Assembly (NCBI RefSeq): GCF_001544195.1
Contig: NZ_BCPY01000002.1
Coordinates: forward strand, 82,379-146,378
Origin: Tetragenococcus solitarius NBRC 100494
GTDB lineage: Bacteria > Bacillota > Bacilli > Lactobacillales > Enterococcaceae
Length of the DNA: 64,000 bases
Direction of reading: 5' to 3'
Position 1 is the first letter of the stretch. Each line of letters opens with the position of its first letter. Shown piece by piece: positions 8,770 to 19,571 of the stretch. A program made the position numbers and the translations under genes. The notes beneath the pieces were generated by a model. That model was not told where the DNA came from. It did not search any database and worked only from the letters and a program-made list of their open reading frames with translations.

Positions 8770-9585
8770 TTACTCATAAACTCTGCCTTCATCATCATTA
8801 GGGAACCATTTTTCGTAAATCTCATCATAGGTTCCATCTTCATGCATTTCTTTTAGCGCTTTATTTATAGCATGTAAAAAGTTTTTTTGATTTTTATCAA
8901 CCGCAACTCCGTAAGGTTCATTGGTAAACGTTCCTCCAACGAGTTCATAATTGGAATTTTCACTTGCCATTCCCAATAAAATAGCGTTATCTGTAGTCAT
9001 TACCTCTCCTTGACCTGCTTGAAGCGCGGTAAAAGCTTCTGCATAATTTTCTAATTCTAAAACATTGGCTTTTGGTGAATGTTTACGAATGTTTTCCGTA
9101 GAAGTTGAACCTTTGACTGCTAGGACCGTAGTTCCTGGCTTAATAGAATCAACGTCTTTGATCGGGCTGCCCTTTTTAACTAAAAGAGATTGACCCGCAT
9201 CGAAATAAACATCAGAAAAATCAACTTCTTTCTTCCGCTCCTCTGAGATAGTCATTGTCGCAATAATCGCATTGATATTCCCGTTTTTTAACAAAGGAAT
9301 ACGAGTTTTAGAAGTTACTTCAACAAATGTCGGATGTCCGTCACGACCCAGGATTTTCTCAGTAATAGCTTTCGCAATATCGATATCGAAACCTTTCACT
9401 TCTCCTGAAGCGATATCCATTAAGCCGAACAAACGAGTATCATTTTTTACTCCCCAGATAATTTCATCCGAGTCTTTGCTCATTTCTAAAACATCTTTAT
9501 CTGCAATACTTTCTGACTTACAAGCAGATAACATAAATACAGCCATCAAAAGGGTTAAAAAGGAAAATAACTTTTTCCTACGCAT
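8770..9585 (-). CDS. glnH: Amino-acid ABC transporter substrate-binding lipoprotein (GlnH-like)
   Basis: A 271-residue solute-binding protein of family 3. The signal peptide ends in LSAC with lipidated Cys22, anchoring it outside the membrane. Family signatures: VKGFDIDIAKAI, then TMTISEERKKEVDFSD with the carboxylate-binding Arg, and a YDEIYEKWFP end. The N-terminal DEIIWGVKNDTRLFGL segment differs from typical glutamine binders (which read G.D..F.PFEF), so ligand preference is uncertain among Gln, Glu and Asp. Confidence 0.88.
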   Translation of the reverse strand: MRRKKLFSFLTLLMAVFMLSACKSESIADKDVLEMSKDSDEIIWGVKNDTRLFGLMDIASGEVKGFDIDIAKAITEKILGRDGHPTFVEVTSKTRIPLLKNGNINAIIATMTISEERKKEVDFSDVYFDAGQSLLVKKGSPIKDVDSIKPGTTVLAVKGSTSTENIRKHSPKANVLELENYAEAFTALQAGQGEVMTTDNAILLGMASENSNYELVGGTFTNEPYGVAVDKNQKNFLHAINKALKEMHEDGTYDEIYEKWFPNDDEGRVYE

Positions 9586-9650
9586 TGCTCTTCCTCCTTT
9601 GTTGGTTAGTTTCCAATTCTTTTTAACTAACCTAGTTTCAAACGAACAGC

Positions 9651-10388
9651 TTAGTGGTTCACAACTTTATTAAGAAATTGTTGTGCCCGTGCTTCTTCAG
9701 GATTTTCAAAGAAAGCTTCCACATCATGACTATCTTCAAGAACTTGACCGTCGGCCATAAATATTACCCGATCAGCAACGTCTCTGGCAAAATTCATTTC
9801 GTGGGTAACCACAATCATCGACATTCCTTCATTAGCAATTTTTTTCATAACATCTAATACATCGCCGATCATTTCCGGGTCAAGCGCTGATGTTGGTTCG
9901 TCAAATAATAACATTTCTGGGCGCATAGCAAGTCCTCTAGCGATAGCAACCCGCTGTTGCTGTCCGCCAGAAAGTGTTGAAGGATAAGAGTCTTTTTTAT
10001 CTAACATGCCTACCCGATCAAGGAGACTTTCTGCTGAATCAACAGCATCTTTTTCGCTTTGATTTAAAACTTTAGTAGGTGCTAATGTGATATTTTCCAG
10101 CACGGTTTTATTTGGGTATAGGTTAAAGTGTTGAAAAACCATGCCAATATTTTTTCTGATTTCTGTTAGTTTGGTTTGCTTACTGCGAATGTCCTGATCG
10201 TTAATCAAAAGATTGCCCGAAGTGATAGATTCTAGACCGTTAATGGTACGTAAAAGCGTACTTTTCCCGGAACCAGAGGGACCGATAACCACTACAACTT
10301 CGCCTTTTTCAAAAGTAAGGTTAATATTTTTTAAAGCATGGAAATTACCAAAATATTTTTCAACGTTTTTAAATTCAATCATTGACAT
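9651..10388 (-). CDS. glnQ: Amino-acid ABC transporter ATP-binding protein (GlnQ-like)
   Basis: A 245-residue ATPase that powers the importer. Walker [10 protein letters not shown], signature LSGGQQQRVAIARG, Walker [16 protein letters not shown] and the switch His in VVTHEM are all intact. The ATG at 10388 has AAGGAG 9 bases upstream; an alternative ATG lies two codons in. First gene of the operon, with a sigma-A promoter at 10452-10481. Confidence 0.92.
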   Translation of the reverse strand: MSMIEFKNVEKYFGNFHALKNINLTFEKGEVVVVIGPSGSGKSTLLRTINGLESITSGNLLINDQDIRSKQTKLTEIRKNIGMVFQHFNLYPNKTVLENITLAPTKVLNQSEKDAVDSAESLLDRVGMLDKKDSYPSTLSGGQQQRVAIARGLAMRPEMLLFDEPTSALDPEMIGDVLDVMKKIANEGMSMIVVTHEMNFARDVADRVIFMADGQVLEDSHDVEAFFENPEEARAQQFLNKVVNH

Positions 10389-10451
10389 ATTTTCACACTC
10401 CTTTTTATTATTTAAAATTAATAAGACTTTTCTAATAAATAGCTAATCAAC

Positions 10452-10481
10452 ATTATAATCTGACAAATTCCCTTTTGTAAA
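10452..10481 (-). promoter_or_regulatory. Promoter of the glnQHMP-like operon
   Basis: On the minus strand, TTTACA (10476-10481), an 18-base spacer and TATAAT (10452-10457). It leaves a leader of roughly 55 bases before glnQ. I found no convincing GlnR or CodY box. Confidence 0.65.
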
Positions 10482-10583
10482 GTTTTTTTTCATTGAAGGT
10501 GTGAAAAGTTCTAATTTCTTACATGAAAATGTAAGGTTATCTATCGCGAAAAATTCGCTTTGTTTTTAGTTAATGATTGTTTC

Positions 10584-10614
10584 TTATACAAAAAAAAGGT
10601 AAGATTGCTATAGA
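10584..10614 (+). promoter_or_regulatory. Probable trpS promoter
   Basis: TATAGA (10609-10614) with an upstream TG (extended -10) and a weak TATACA-like -35 region. The 5' region contains a small CTTACAT/ATGTAAG hairpin (10518-10535) but no T-box motif. Confidence 0.4.
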
Positions 10615-10638
10615 TTACATTTAGAAAAGGGGAATAAC

Positions 10639-11646
10639 GTGAATACAATTCTTACAGGCGATCGTCCAACCGGTAAATTACATTTAGGTCACTACGTTGG
10701 TTCGTTGCGGACACGTAAAATAATGCAAGACGATCCTAATAATAACTTGTTTATCATGATTGCAGACATCCAAGCTTTAACCGATAATGCTAAAACACCT
10801 GAAAAGGTTTCTTCTAATATTTTAGAAGTTGCTTTAGATTACTTAGCAGTGGGACTTGATCCTAAAAGATCCACTTTATTTATCCAATCGCAAATTCCCG
10901 AGCTTTCAGAATTGACGATGTATTATTTAAACTTAGTCAGTGTTGGTCGAGTACGTCGCAATCCAACTGTAAAAGCAGAGATCGAACAAAAAGACTTTGG
11001 TGAAGGAATTCCTACCGGCTTTTTTATTTATCCTGTCTCGCAAGCTGCAGATATTACGGCTTTTAAAGCTAATTTAGTTCCAGTAGGAGAAGATCAAAAG
11101 CCAATGGTAGAACAAACGCAAGAAATTGTTCATGCGTTTAATTCAACTTATCAAGAGGTCTTAATTAATCCTAAAGGTGTATTTCCAGAAAAAGGCATGG
11201 GACGTTTGCCTGGAATTGACGGTAATGGAAAAATGAGTAAATCTTTAAATAATGGTATTTACCTGGCAGATTCTAAAGAAATCGTGGATAAAAAAGTAAT
11301 GAGTATGTATACTGATCCAAACCACATCCATGTTCAAGACCCTGGGAAAGTAGAAGGAAATATGGTTTTTACCTACCTAGATGTTTTTGCTCAAGATAAA
11401 GCTTATGTACAAAAACTAAAAGATGATTACCGAAAAGGCGGTTTAGGTGATGTGAAAATCAAACGCTATTTAATTGATGTATTAGATGAGGTCTTAACAC
11501 CTATACGTAGTCGTCGAGAAGAACTAGCCCAAGACCCAGAATATGTTATGGGACTTTTAAAAGAAGGCAGCTTAGCGGCTGAAAAAGTTGCAGCGCAAAC
11601 CTTAGACGAAGTAAAAACAGCCATGGGAATCAACTATTTCCGTTAG
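10639..11646 (+). CDS. trpS: Tryptophanyl-tRNA synthetase
   Basis: A 335-residue class I synthetase that charges tRNA-Trp. The HIGH-type motif is [11 protein letters not shown] and the KMSKS loop is GNGKMSKS followed by LNNGI. Length and the VGLDP segment fit the TrpRS family. It starts at GTG with AAGGGGA about 6 bases upstream. Stand-alone gene, ended by the bidirectional hairpin at 11660-11695. No T-box is visible upstream, unlike pheS and thrS in this window. Confidence 0.95.
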   Translation: MNTILTGDRPTGKLHLGHYVGSLRTRKIMQDDPNNNLFIMIADIQALTDNAKTPEKVSSNILEVALDYLAVGLDPKRSTLFIQSQIPELSELTMYYLNLVSVGRVRRNPTVKAEIEQKDFGEGIPTGFFIYPVSQAADITAFKANLVPVGEDQKPMVEQTQEIVHAFNSTYQEVLINPKGVFPEKGMGRLPGIDGNGKMSKSLNNGIYLADSKEIVDKKVMSMYTDPNHIHVQDPGKVEGNMVFTYLDVFAQDKAYVQKLKDDYRKGGLGDVKIKRYLIDVLDEVLTPIRSRREELAQDPEYVMGLLKEGSLAAEKVAAQTLDEVKTAMGINYFR

Positions 11647-11659
11647 TAAATATAAAAAC

Positions 11660-11695
11660 CCGAGTAAAGACACAAATCTCTTGGTCTTTACTCGG
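11660..11695. terminator. Bidirectional terminator between trpS and pheT
   Basis: A 12-bp perfect stem CCGAGTAAAGAC with its complement, 12-base loop, A run on the left and T6 on the right. Confidence 0.9.
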
Positions 11696-11723
11696 TTTTT
11701 TAAATAAATAAAGAGTAGAACAT

Positions 11724-14141
11724 TTAACGGATAGTCGCAGATAACTCCTCAGTTAAAGCTTTTTCAACTTTTCTCATTGCTTGGTTAACCTGTTCGTCCG
11801 TCAAAGTCGCCTCTTGATTGACAAAAGTTAACCGATAAGCCATAGATTTAAATCCCTCTTCAATGTTTTCTCCTTGATAAACGTCAAATAATGAAACATC
11901 TTGTAAGAATTTACCTGCCAGCTGTTTGATTGTTTGTACGATTGTTTGATTATCTATATTTTCTTTAATAATCAATGCGATATCACGTGTAACTCTTGGA
12001 TATTTTGTTACTGGCACATAATGAAATCCTGGTCTTATTTTCAGGATGGCGTCTAAATCTAGTTCGGCAGCATAAGTTTCTGGAATTTCATATTGCTTTG
12101 TTATTGTTGGATGAACTTGTCCCACAAAGCCGATGCTTTCCCCTTCTAAAAAGATCTCAGCAGATCGGCCCGGATGCATTTCTTTTAGAGCAGTTGTTTT
12201 TCTATAAGTAATTTTATCCGCTAATTTTAATTCAGCAAAAAGTTCTTCTAAAATTCCTTTCGCCCGGTAAAAATCTACTTTTTCAGCCTTCGTTTGCCAA
12301 TCATTGGTTGTCCATTCTCCTGATAACACAAAAGCAACATGATTATTTTCCTGTGGCAAATCAATTTTACTTTCTTTTTCCTGATAGAAAATGCGCCCAA
12401 TCTCATAGAGAGCCACTTGTTCATTCCTACGTGCCACATTATAAGCAACATCGTCTAAAAGGCCACTAATTAGATTTAAACGAAGCACACTGCGGTCTGC
12501 TGTCATAGGCCAGTCTAAGCGAGTTAATTTCGAATCTGTATTGGTAAACTGCAGCGATTTTTCTTCTGAAGTTAACGCATAACTAATCGCTTCGCTTAGT
12601 CCAGCTGCCTCAAGGAAAGTCCGGACTTTCCTGGTTTTTATTTGAGAGTCAGTCAACGTCCCTGCAACAGTTTCGCCACTAGGCAGAGTCGAAGGTAAGT
12701 TATTATACCCATAAATGCGAGCAACTTCTTCTACGATATCTGCTTCAATGTGAATATCCCAACGTCGTGGCGGAACAATCACGGTATAATTTTCTTCATT
12801 CTCGTGGTAACCAAAGCCTAAAGCCGCAAAAATATTGTTCACAGTTGATACGGTCAAATGGGTTCCCAAATAATTATTTAAGCGTTGTAAAGAAGTATGA
12901 ACTTCGATATCTTGAGGCTGCACATCGCTAGCTTTTACTGCACCGGAAAGGGCCTTTCCGTCAGCTAATTCAGCAATCAACGCACACGCTTGCTCACAAG
13001 CTTCGTCAATCGTTGCTAAGTTGATTCCCTTTTCGAAACGAGCAGAAGATTCACTGTGTAAATTAAATGCTTGTGACGTACGACGAACAACAGCCGGATC
13101 AAACAAAGCTGCTTCAAGTGCTACAGTCGTTGTGGAATCTGTAATTTCAGAATCGAGTCCTCCCATAACTCCCGCTAAAGCTACCGGTTTTTGTCCATCG
13201 GTAATAGCAATGTTTTGCTCAGAAAGAGTCCGTGTTTCCCCATCTAAGGTAACCAATTGTTCGCCTTCTTTTGCTCGACGGACCACAATTTTTTGTCCAG
13301 TTAGACGGTCATAGTCAAAAGCATGTAGGGGTTGGCCGTAATACATTAAAATATAATTGGTGACATCTACCACATTATTTATCGGACGAATACCAATATT
13401 CATTAAACGGTTTTGCAGCCAACGAGGACTTGGTTTAACCTTAACGTTTTCAATTAAACGTATCTGATAACTTGGTGCATCATTTTTATCCATTACTTTT
13501 ACATCAATTTTATCTGCTGCTTTAGACCCACTTTCTTCCAGTTCTTTTTTTAGAAATGTAGGTTTTTTATTATAAATCGCTCCTGTTTCAAAAGCCACCC
13601 CGCGCATACTTAACGCATCTGCTCGATTAGGCGTAATATCTAATTCAATAATAGCGTCATCCATGGCTAAATAAGGATATACTTCTTGACCCGGCACCGC
13701 TTCATCTGGTAAGTAATAGATACCTTCAGCGTATTCTCTAGGTACCACGCTTTCGTTGTACCCCAGTTCTTGCAAAGAACAAATCATTCCGTTAGAAACT
13801 TGTCCTCTTATTTTCCCTTTTTTAATTTTTTTATTTCCAGTAATCCGCGCACTGGGTAAAGCTACAATTACTTTAATTCCCGCCTTAATATTAGGCGCTC
13901 CACAAACAATTTGCAGCAATTCATCTTGACCTACATCCACTTGACAGATGGATAAATGGTCAGAATCAGGATGGGGTCCGCATTCTTTGACATCTCCTAC
14001 GACGATTTTTTTCAAACCCGCATTCGGATAAGAAACACCTTCTACTTCAATTCCAGTTAACGACATCTGATCGGCTAATTTTTGAGCAGTGACATGTGAC
14101 ACATCGACGAACTCATTTAACCACTTATATGAAACAAGCAT
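11724..14141 (-). CDS. pheT: Phenylalanyl-tRNA synthetase beta subunit
   Basis: An 805-residue subunit of the alpha2-beta2 PheRS. Domains in order: OB-fold tRNA-binding domain (about 40-150), B3/B4 editing domain (about 200-390, with ALAGVMGG), B5 domain (about 400-475), catalytic-like core (about 490-680), and C-terminal anticodon-binding FDX domain (about 710-805, [17 protein letters not shown]). The editing domain clears Tyr-tRNA-Phe. It follows pheS by three bases and is controlled by the T-box upstream of pheS. Confidence 0.96.
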   Translation of the reverse strand: MLVSYKWLNEFVDVSHVTAQKLADQMSLTGIEVEGVSYPNAGLKKIVVGDVKECGPHPDSDHLSICQVDVGQDELLQIVCGAPNIKAGIKVIVALPSARITGNKKIKKGKIRGQVSNGMICSLQELGYNESVVPREYAEGIYYLPDEAVPGQEVYPYLAMDDAIIELDITPNRADALSMRGVAFETGAIYNKKPTFLKKELEESGSKAADKIDVKVMDKNDAPSYQIRLIENVKVKPSPRWLQNRLMNIGIRPINNVVDVTNYILMYYGQPLHAFDYDRLTGQKIVVRRAKEGEQLVTLDGETRTLSEQNIAITDGQKPVALAGVMGGLDSEITDSTTTVALEAALFDPAVVRRTSQAFNLHSESSARFEKGINLATIDEACEQACALIAELADGKALSGAVKASDVQPQDIEVHTSLQRLNNYLGTHLTVSTVNNIFAALGFGYHENEENYTVIVPPRRWDIHIEADIVEEVARIYGYNNLPSTLPSGETVAGTLTDSQIKTRKVRTFLEAAGLSEAISYALTSEEKSLQFTNTDSKLTRLDWPMTADRSVLRLNLISGLLDDVAYNVARRNEQVALYEIGRIFYQEKESKIDLPQENNHVAFVLSGEWTTNDWQTKAEKVDFYRAKGILEELFAELKLADKITYRKTTALKEMHPGRSAEIFLEGESIGFVGQVHPTITKQYEIPETYAAELDLDAILKIRPGFHYVPVTKYPRVTRDIALIIKENIDNQTIVQTIKQLAGKFLQDVSLFDVYQGENIEEGFKSMAYRLTFVNQEATLTDEQVNQAMRKVEKALTEELSATIR

Positions 14142-14144
14142 TGA

Positions 14145-15188
14145 CTATTCCCCCTTGAACTGATCGATAAAACGAGTATCATTTAGATAAAAACTACGGA
14201 TATCTTCTACACCGTAACGCAACATAGCAATTCGATCTGGTCCTAAACCAAAAGCAAAACCAGAATATTCTTTTGCGTCGATTCCAGACATTTCCAATAC
14301 ATTAGGATGAACCATCCCAGAGCCTAAAATTTCAATCCATCCCGTATTTTTACAGACGCTACAACCTTTTCCACCACATTTAAAACAAGAAACATCCACT
14401 TCAACAGAAGGTTCAGTAAAAGGAAAATAGCTAGGACGTAAACGAATTTCACGCTCTTTACCAAACATCTTTTTCATCAATTCTTCCAATGTTCCTTTCA
14501 AATCTCCCATCGTGATGTGTTTATCAACGACAAGTCCTTCAATTTGATGGAATTGATGGCTGTGTGTGGCATCGTCTGTATCGCGTCGAAATACTTTTCC
14601 TGGAGAAATCATTCGCAACGGCCCTTTAGAAAAATCATGCTTTTCCATTGTTCTAGCTTGAACGGGGGATGTATGCGTACGTATCAATAACTCATCAGAA
14701 ATATAGAAGGTATCTTGCATATCACGTGCCGGATGATTTTTGGGAATATTCATTCGTTCAAAATTATAATGATCCTGTTCAACTTCTGAACCTTCAATAA
14801 TTTGATACCCCATACCTACGAAGATATCTTCAATTTCCTCCATAATCTTAGTTAAGATATGTCTAGTTCCCTGGGGAATTTGTTTGCCGGGCAGGGTCAC
14901 ATCAATACTTTCTTGCGCTAAAGCTTGATTTAACGCTTCTTCTTCTAATACCGCTTTTTTTTCTTCAATTTGTTGTGTTAGCTCGTCTCGTACTTGATTA
15001 GCAAAGCTTCCCACTTTAGGCCGCTCATCAGGTGCCAAATCTTTCATACCACGTAATACTTCGGTGATCGGGCCTTTTTTACCAAGTGTTTGTACTCGGA
15101 TATCATTAAGAGAATTTAAATCAGACACATGGTTGATTTTTTCCATTGTTTCTTTTTCTAATCTCTCTAATTGTTCTTGTAAAGACAT
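14145..15188 (-). CDS. pheS: Phenylalanyl-tRNA synthetase alpha subunit
   Basis: A 347-residue class II catalytic subunit. N-terminal coiled coil (1-85) binds tRNA; the catalytic core follows with motif 2 [19 protein letters not shown] and motif 3 [30 protein letters not shown] cluster (two CxxC pairs) is present in the insertion near residues 270-285, as in other Gram-positive PheS. Ribosome site GGAGG is 7 bases from the ATG. First gene of pheST, read through the T-box leader. Confidence 0.96.
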   Translation of the reverse strand: MSLQEQLERLEKETMEKINHVSDLNSLNDIRVQTLGKKGPITEVLRGMKDLAPDERPKVGSFANQVRDELTQQIEEKKAVLEEEALNQALAQESIDVTLPGKQIPQGTRHILTKIMEEIEDIFVGMGYQIIEGSEVEQDHYNFERMNIPKNHPARDMQDTFYISDELLIRTHTSPVQARTMEKHDFSKGPLRMISPGKVFRRDTDDATHSHQFHQIEGLVVDKHITMGDLKGTLEELMKKMFGKEREIRLRPSYFPFTEPSVEVDVSCFKCGGKGCSVCKNTGWIEILGSGMVHPNVLEMSGIDAKEYSGFAFGLGPDRIAMLRYGVEDIRSFYLNDTRFIDQFKGE

Positions 15189-15450
15189 CTGTTTCCCTCC
15201 TTATTTTTAACCAAAAAAAAGACCTCATTTCCTGTTAAGGAACGAGGTCTCGTGTTACCATCCTAATTCGCGACAAATATCGCGCACTTAATTAATTAAC
15301 GGTAGTCATTACCGGCTTTATATACAAGCAAGCTTCAGAAGTGAACTTCATTTTTCGAAATCAGTCATTGCTTTCAGTCTATGGCAATGTTCCCTTTTAC
15401 TGTTTCAGCCAAATTACTCTTTTCTATTAACGCTTTTTTGTTATTCAATT
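15189..15450 (-). ncRNA. Phe T-box leader of pheST
   Basis: On the minus strand the leader carries a stem I whose specifier loop reads GTTCAC; the UUC codon (15343-15345) specifies phenylalanine. The T-box core AGGATGGTAACACG (about 15251-15264) holds UGGU, complementary to an ACCA tRNA end. A terminator follows (AGACCTC/GAGGTCT arms at 15220-15250, then T8). Uncharged tRNA-Phe should favour the antiterminator. The layout aligns base for base with the thrS leader around the specifier (GTTCACTTCTGAA against GACCACTTTTGAA). Confidence 0.9.
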
Positions 15451-15457
15451 ATTGCCT

Positions 15458-15486
15458 AGTGTACTAAATAATAAAAAAGAAATCAA
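15458..15486 (-). promoter_or_regulatory. Promoter of the pheST T-box transcript
   Basis: TTGATT (15481-15486), a 17-base spacer, TACACT (15458-15463) on the minus strand. The -35 overlaps the last codons of the HxlR-type gene. Confidence 0.7.
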
Positions 15487-15833
15487 TAGTGACTGTCAGT
15501 GGAGTTGCTAAAATTACATTCACTTTCGTTTACCCAATTTTGGCTCCAATTTCTTACAGAATCTAATACATCTTCAAGTCCAATACCTTTATCAGTTAAT
15601 TGATATAGTCCTTCTGACTTACTAATAATTCCTTCTTTTTCTAATTCTTTTAGGCGTTCAGTTAAAACGCGATCGCTTAACATTGGAATTTTATGCGCCA
15701 TATCGACAAATCGCTGCGTTTTTTCTTGCAACAATACATCAATAATCAGGCCATTCCACTTTTTCCCTAAAATAGAAAAAGCTTTTTCAAATTTTGGGCA
15801 AAGTGTATACGTTGTTTCTTTTGTTTCCATCAT
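15483..15833 (-). CDS. HxlR/DUF24 redox-sensing regulator, YodB-like
   Basis: A 116-residue winged-helix repressor. The N-terminal segment TLCPKFEKAFSILGKKWNGLII, then RFVDMAHKIPMLSDRVLTERL, closely resembles Bacillus YodB. The conserved redox-sensing Cys (Cys12 here, Cys6 in YodB) is present, and a second Cys (106) near the C-terminus could form the intersubunit disulfide known for YodB under quinone or diamide stress. YodB-family proteins repress nitroreductase and azoreductase genes; a matching operator sits at the nitroreductase promoter at 23247-23275. GAGGTGA lies 6 bases before the first of two ATGs. The target link is an inference. Confidence 0.85.
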   Translation of the reverse strand: MMETKETTYTLCPKFEKAFSILGKKWNGLIIDVLLQEKTQRFVDMAHKIPMLSDRVLTERLKELEKEGIISKSEGLYQLTDKGIGLEDVLDSVRNWSQNWVNESECNFSNSTDSHY

Positions 15834-15893
15834 TAGCCCTCACCTCTTTTGTAGAGTATAACATAAGTGAACAATTTTTTTGCAAAAATTGCT

Positions 15894-18800
15894 TTACTTA
15901 AAAAACATCTCAATAATTTCTTTACTATTTAAAAGTACCAAAAATGTATGAGCGACCGGTTTATCTAACGCTTGTTCCAAGGCTTCACAGTATAAACGTA
16001 ATTGCCCTTTATATTTTGCAATCACTTGTTGTTTATAAGTATCATTATAGACAACATCTGTCTTAAAATCATATAAAATAACGCAGTCTTCATACTCAAT
16101 CAACCCATCAACAATTCCATGAATTAATAAATCAGCTGCTGATTCATCAAAATCAAAAAATACATCACGAGCATCCTTTAACATCGAAAAAGGCTGTTCT
16201 CTTTGAACAAGTTCAGGATTATTAAGAATTTCTTTTCCTAAGTCTGTTTGGAAAAACCACAAAATTGCTGACAGATCCATTCTTTTTGCTACTTGTTCTT
16301 CTATTTGCTGATGATCCACTAATAACTCTAACTTTTGCTGGATATTGTCAAGCGTAGGTGTCGTTGTTAAAGGTAACAACTGTAACAACGAATGCATAGC
16401 GCTTCCTATAGCAGCTGGATCAATATGATCTTGTTGTATAAATTTTGGTTTAGCAAGTTCTTCACTTACATAACGATAGTGTTGCGTTTGCTGCTGGTCA
16501 AAAGTACTTTGCCAGGATATCTTATTAAATTGCTGATCATCAGGGTCATTATACAAGCGTTTCATCTCAGAAACAGATTGATAACTTGTCGTTTTGGATG
16601 ATTTTTGCAAAGGATAAACAAAGTTTAAGCGTTGCTTTAACTCGTTTACTTCAGCTTTTTCTGGCGAAGACAATGATCGACTTTGCACCGCTTGGGTTTG
16701 ATATTTTTTGATAGCCTCTGCCAGTTGAGCTTGATTCATCCAATGAATCTCAAAATGAGCAGGATGGTCCACTACTTTTTTACTATCGGCTGCTTCTAAG
16801 AATACTTTTTTCATATCAGGATGGCGCATCAGTGTCATCCCAACCCAGTCCATTAAGTTGGCTTTGCCTTTTAGTCGCAAAGCTGGATCTAACACTAAGT
16901 TTTCCTGGTCTAATGCTTTTTGCCAGCATTTTAATGCCTCTTCTTTATTTTTGTAGGAGCCAACTAAGTATAGCTTTTGTTCTGCACGAGTCAAAGCAAC
17001 ATATAGTTTACGCATTTCCTCAGACAACATTTTTTGAATGCGTTGCTGCTTAATTGCTTGATAGGGCAAAGTATCATAACATAACTGTTCTTGGTCAATA
17101 TATTGGATGCCTGCCCCTAAACGTTCTTCAAAAATATAACGGGTGGAAAAATCACTATAATTAAATTGTTTACTCATATCTAAAAGAAAAACAATCGGGA
17201 ACTCAAGTCCCTTACTTGCATGGATAGTCATCACCTTAACCGCATTTTCTTGCGATAAAGCAAGCGGTTCAGCCAAATCTTTATCTTTTTCCTGCATTTT
17301 TTCAATAAAACGAATAAACTGATAGAGTCCTCTAAAGCTGCTCTTTTCATAGGTCTCTGCACGATGAGCTAAAGCAATCAAATTAGCATAACGTTGCCTG
17401 CCTGATGGTAAACCAATAACATAATCCAAATAAGCCGTTTCTTGATAAATTGACCAGATAAGCTCACTGAGAGAGCGTCTCCTTGCTAGTGAGCGCCACA
17501 TCTCTAATTGTTCGTTAAAGCTAGACAAATGCTTTGCAAGTTCGTCTTTTTCTGACAAATAAGCTAAGAAGGCTTCGTAGTAATCCCCTTCTTTTTGAGC
17601 TAAGCGAATCTTAGCCAAATCTTCTTCATTTGCTCCTACTAACGGCGACCGTAAAACGGCAGCAAAAGGAATATCTTGATAAGGATTATCAATAATCTCT
17701 AATAAAGAAATCATTGTCTGTATTTCCGTTGCTTGAAAATAGTTTTGCGCGTCATTAACTTCCATAGGAATTTGAAATTGTTTAAACACATCCATAATCA
17801 TCAAATTATTTTTTCGTGTCGGAGTTAATAATACAATATCACTGTAGTTGACCGGTCGATTTTCTTTATGATTTTTATCATAAATCATAAATTTATTTTC
17901 GACTAATTCTTTAATTTTTAAAGCAACTAAATATAGTTCTCCTTCTGTTTTATCATCAACAACAATAGGATCATCTTCAACTTCTTTTTCGTACAAAAGT
18001 AATTCAGTATTAAAATTTTTACTTGCAGGAAAATCCGTATAACCTGGAATTAATTGTGCTGCTTTGTCATAAGGAATCTGTCCTACTGTTTCATCCATCA
18101 ACTGCTCAAAAACAAGATTGGTAAATTCTAATACTTCTTTTCTAGAGCGAAAATTTTCGGCCAAAATAATACGCCGTCCGCCAGCTTGTTTGGCAAAAGC
18201 CAAATATTTATCTACAAATAGCGTCGGATCTGCTAAACGAAAGGCGTAAATAGATTGCTTCACGTCACCTACCATAAACAGGTTCCCTTGCGTGGGCTCA
18301 GGATTTCTAAGCCAAAAAAGAATTGCTTCTTGTAGTCGGTTTGTATCCTGATATTCATCCACTAAAACTTCTTCGAAACGTTCTCGATAATAGTCTGAAG
18401 CCTCACTGCCTTTTCCATCTCCTTGCAAAATATCCAAAGTAAAATGTTCAAGGTCGTTAAAGTCTAAAACACCTTTTGTCTGTTTACGCTTTTGATATTT
18501 GTCAATAAAGTTTAAAGTGACTTCACTCATTTTTTCTATTAAAGGTTTAGCTTGATCCATTAATTCCAGCATTTTTTCAGGTGAATAAGCAAAAAATGTT
18601 TCTGTTTCTTGGATTAGCTCTTTGGCACTATCTCGTCGAGGTTTAATCGAACTATTGGATAGCTCTTTAGCTTCTTCTTTTTTATAAGAAGGATAACGTT
18701 TAAAATCAAAAGACGATAGTTGTTCATAAGCTTGCTGTACATTTTCTTTTTCAATATTTGTCTGTAAATTTTTTGCTTGAGTAAGATCATTTGTTAACAC

Positions 18801-19571
18801 TTCTTCTGCTTTTTTCATTAATTCAGAGCCTTGTGCAATCTCCAAAGCCGCTTCTAATTGGTTAATAGCAGTCTGTAAATCAGCTAAAACAAGCGGTTTG
18901 ACTTGAGCTTGATACATCTGGTTACCTGCTAACCCTTTTGTAGTATCATAGCTTTTTGCTAGCTGGTTTAACCAATTTGTGGGATCTGGATTGGCCCTTG
19001 CAAAATTATACAAAGACATAATTAAATCGGTAAAGCCATCATCCGAACGATCATTGGAAAAATTTTCTGCTAATTGATAAAAATCTTCGTCATAAGTTTC
19101 AAAGTAGCTATCTCGTAATTCTTCCCAAACTTCATCTTTTAATAGTAAGCGTTCAGTATCATCGGTAAGCATACGAAAAACCGGATCTAAATCAATCAAA
19201 AAATAAAAGCGGCGTATCACTGACAGACAAAATGCGTGCAAAGTCGATATATGAGCCCGTGGCAATAAAGTTAACTGCTTAACAAAGTGGTTCCGCTGCT
19301 GTTGCTGGCTTTCTTTGTTAATTGCATCTTGTAAAGCACTCTGAATGCGTTCTTTCATTTCTCTAGCTGCAGCTTCAGTGAAAGTGACAATGAGTAGTTC
19401 GTCAATGTTACTCCCATTTTTTAATTTTTCAATAACACGACGTACTAAGACAGTCGTTTTCCCTGAACCTGCCGAAGCTGAAACAAGTAAATTATCACCA
19501 CGATCAAATACAGCTTGCCATTGTTTGTCGGTAAATGTTTCATTTTTTGGTTTTAAAGGAATATTAGCCAT
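15894..19571 (-). CDS. rexA: ATP-dependent helicase/nuclease subunit A (RexA/AddA)
   Basis: A 1225-residue UvrD-type helicase with a C-terminal nuclease, the motor subunit of the double-strand-break resection complex that acts until it meets a Chi site. Walker A is SASAGSGKTT (about 31-40); helicase motifs include VDEYQDTN, GDVKQSIYAFR, ASKGLEFPIVF and YVALTRAEQ. The PD-(D/E)xK nuclease motif GIVDG then ILYDFKTD is intact near the end. It overlaps rexB by 8 bases, so translation is coupled. Ribosome site AAAGGAGG. No clear terminator follows; an AT-rich hairpin at 15872-15891 is the only candidate. Confidence 0.95.
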   Translation of the reverse strand: MANIPLKPKNETFTDKQWQAVFDRGDNLLVSASAGSGKTTVLVRRVIEKLKNGSNIDELLIVTFTEAAAREMKERIQSALQDAINKESQQQQRNHFVKQLTLLPRAHISTLHAFCLSVIRRFYFLIDLDPVFRMLTDDTERLLLKDEVWEELRDSYFETYDEDFYQLAENFSNDRSDDGFTDLIMSLYNFARANPDPTNWLNQLAKSYDTTKGLAGNQMYQAQVKPLVLADLQTAINQLEAALEIAQGSELMKKAEEVLTNDLTQAKNLQTNIEKENVQQAYEQLSSFDFKRYPSYKKEEAKELSNSSIKPRRDSAKELIQETETFFAYSPEKMLELMDQAKPLIEKMSEVTLNFIDKYQKRKQTKGVLDFNDLEHFTLDILQGDGKGSEASDYYRERFEEVLVDEYQDTNRLQEAILFWLRNPEPTQGNLFMVGDVKQSIYAFRLADPTLFVDKYLAFAKQAGGRRIILAENFRSRKEVLEFTNLVFEQLMDETVGQIPYDKAAQLIPGYTDFPASKNFNTELLLYEKEVEDDPIVVDDKTEGELYLVALKIKELVENKFMIYDKNHKENRPVNYSDIVLLTPTRKNNLMIMDVFKQFQIPMEVNDAQNYFQATEIQTMISLLEIIDNPYQDIPFAAVLRSPLVGANEEDLAKIRLAQKEGDYYEAFLAYLSEKDELAKHLSSFNEQLEMWRSLARRRSLSELIWSIYQETAYLDYVIGLPSGRQRYANLIALAHRAETYEKSSFRGLYQFIRFIEKMQEKDKDLAEPLALSQENAVKVMTIHASKGLEFPIVFLLDMSKQFNYSDFSTRYIFEERLGAGIQYIDQEQLCYDTLPYQAIKQQRIQKMLSEEMRKLYVALTRAEQKLYLVGSYKNKEEALKCWQKALDQENLVLDPALRLKGKANLMDWVGMTLMRHPDMKKVFLEAADSKKVVDHPAHFEIHWMNQAQLAEAIKKYQTQAVQSRSLSSPEKAEVNELKQRLNFVYPLQKSSKTTSYQSVSEMKRLYNDPDDQQFNKISWQSTFDQQQTQHYRYVSEELAKPKFIQQDHIDPAAIGSAMHSLLQLLPLTTTPTLDNIQQKLELLVDHQQIEEQVAKRMDLSAILWFFQTDLGKEILNNPELVQREQPFSMLKDARDVFFDFDESAADLLIHGIVDGLIEYEDCVILYDFKTDVVYNDTYKQQVIAKYKGQLRLYCEALEQALDKPVAHTFLVLLNSKEIIEMFFK

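Noticed and set aside
10518..10535. CTTACAT/ATGTAAG hairpin upstream of trpS
   Set aside because: It has no T run and probably lies upstream of the trpS start of transcription, so no terminator or attenuator is claimed.
10389..10640. T-box or GlnR site between glnQ and trpS
   Set aside because: No GGTGG-type T-box core, no terminator before trpS, and no TGTNA-N7-TNACA match.
15872..15891. AT-only hairpin after rexA as a terminator
   Set aside because: Stem of almost pure A-T with a 4-base loop and overlap with the HxlR promoter; too weak to call.
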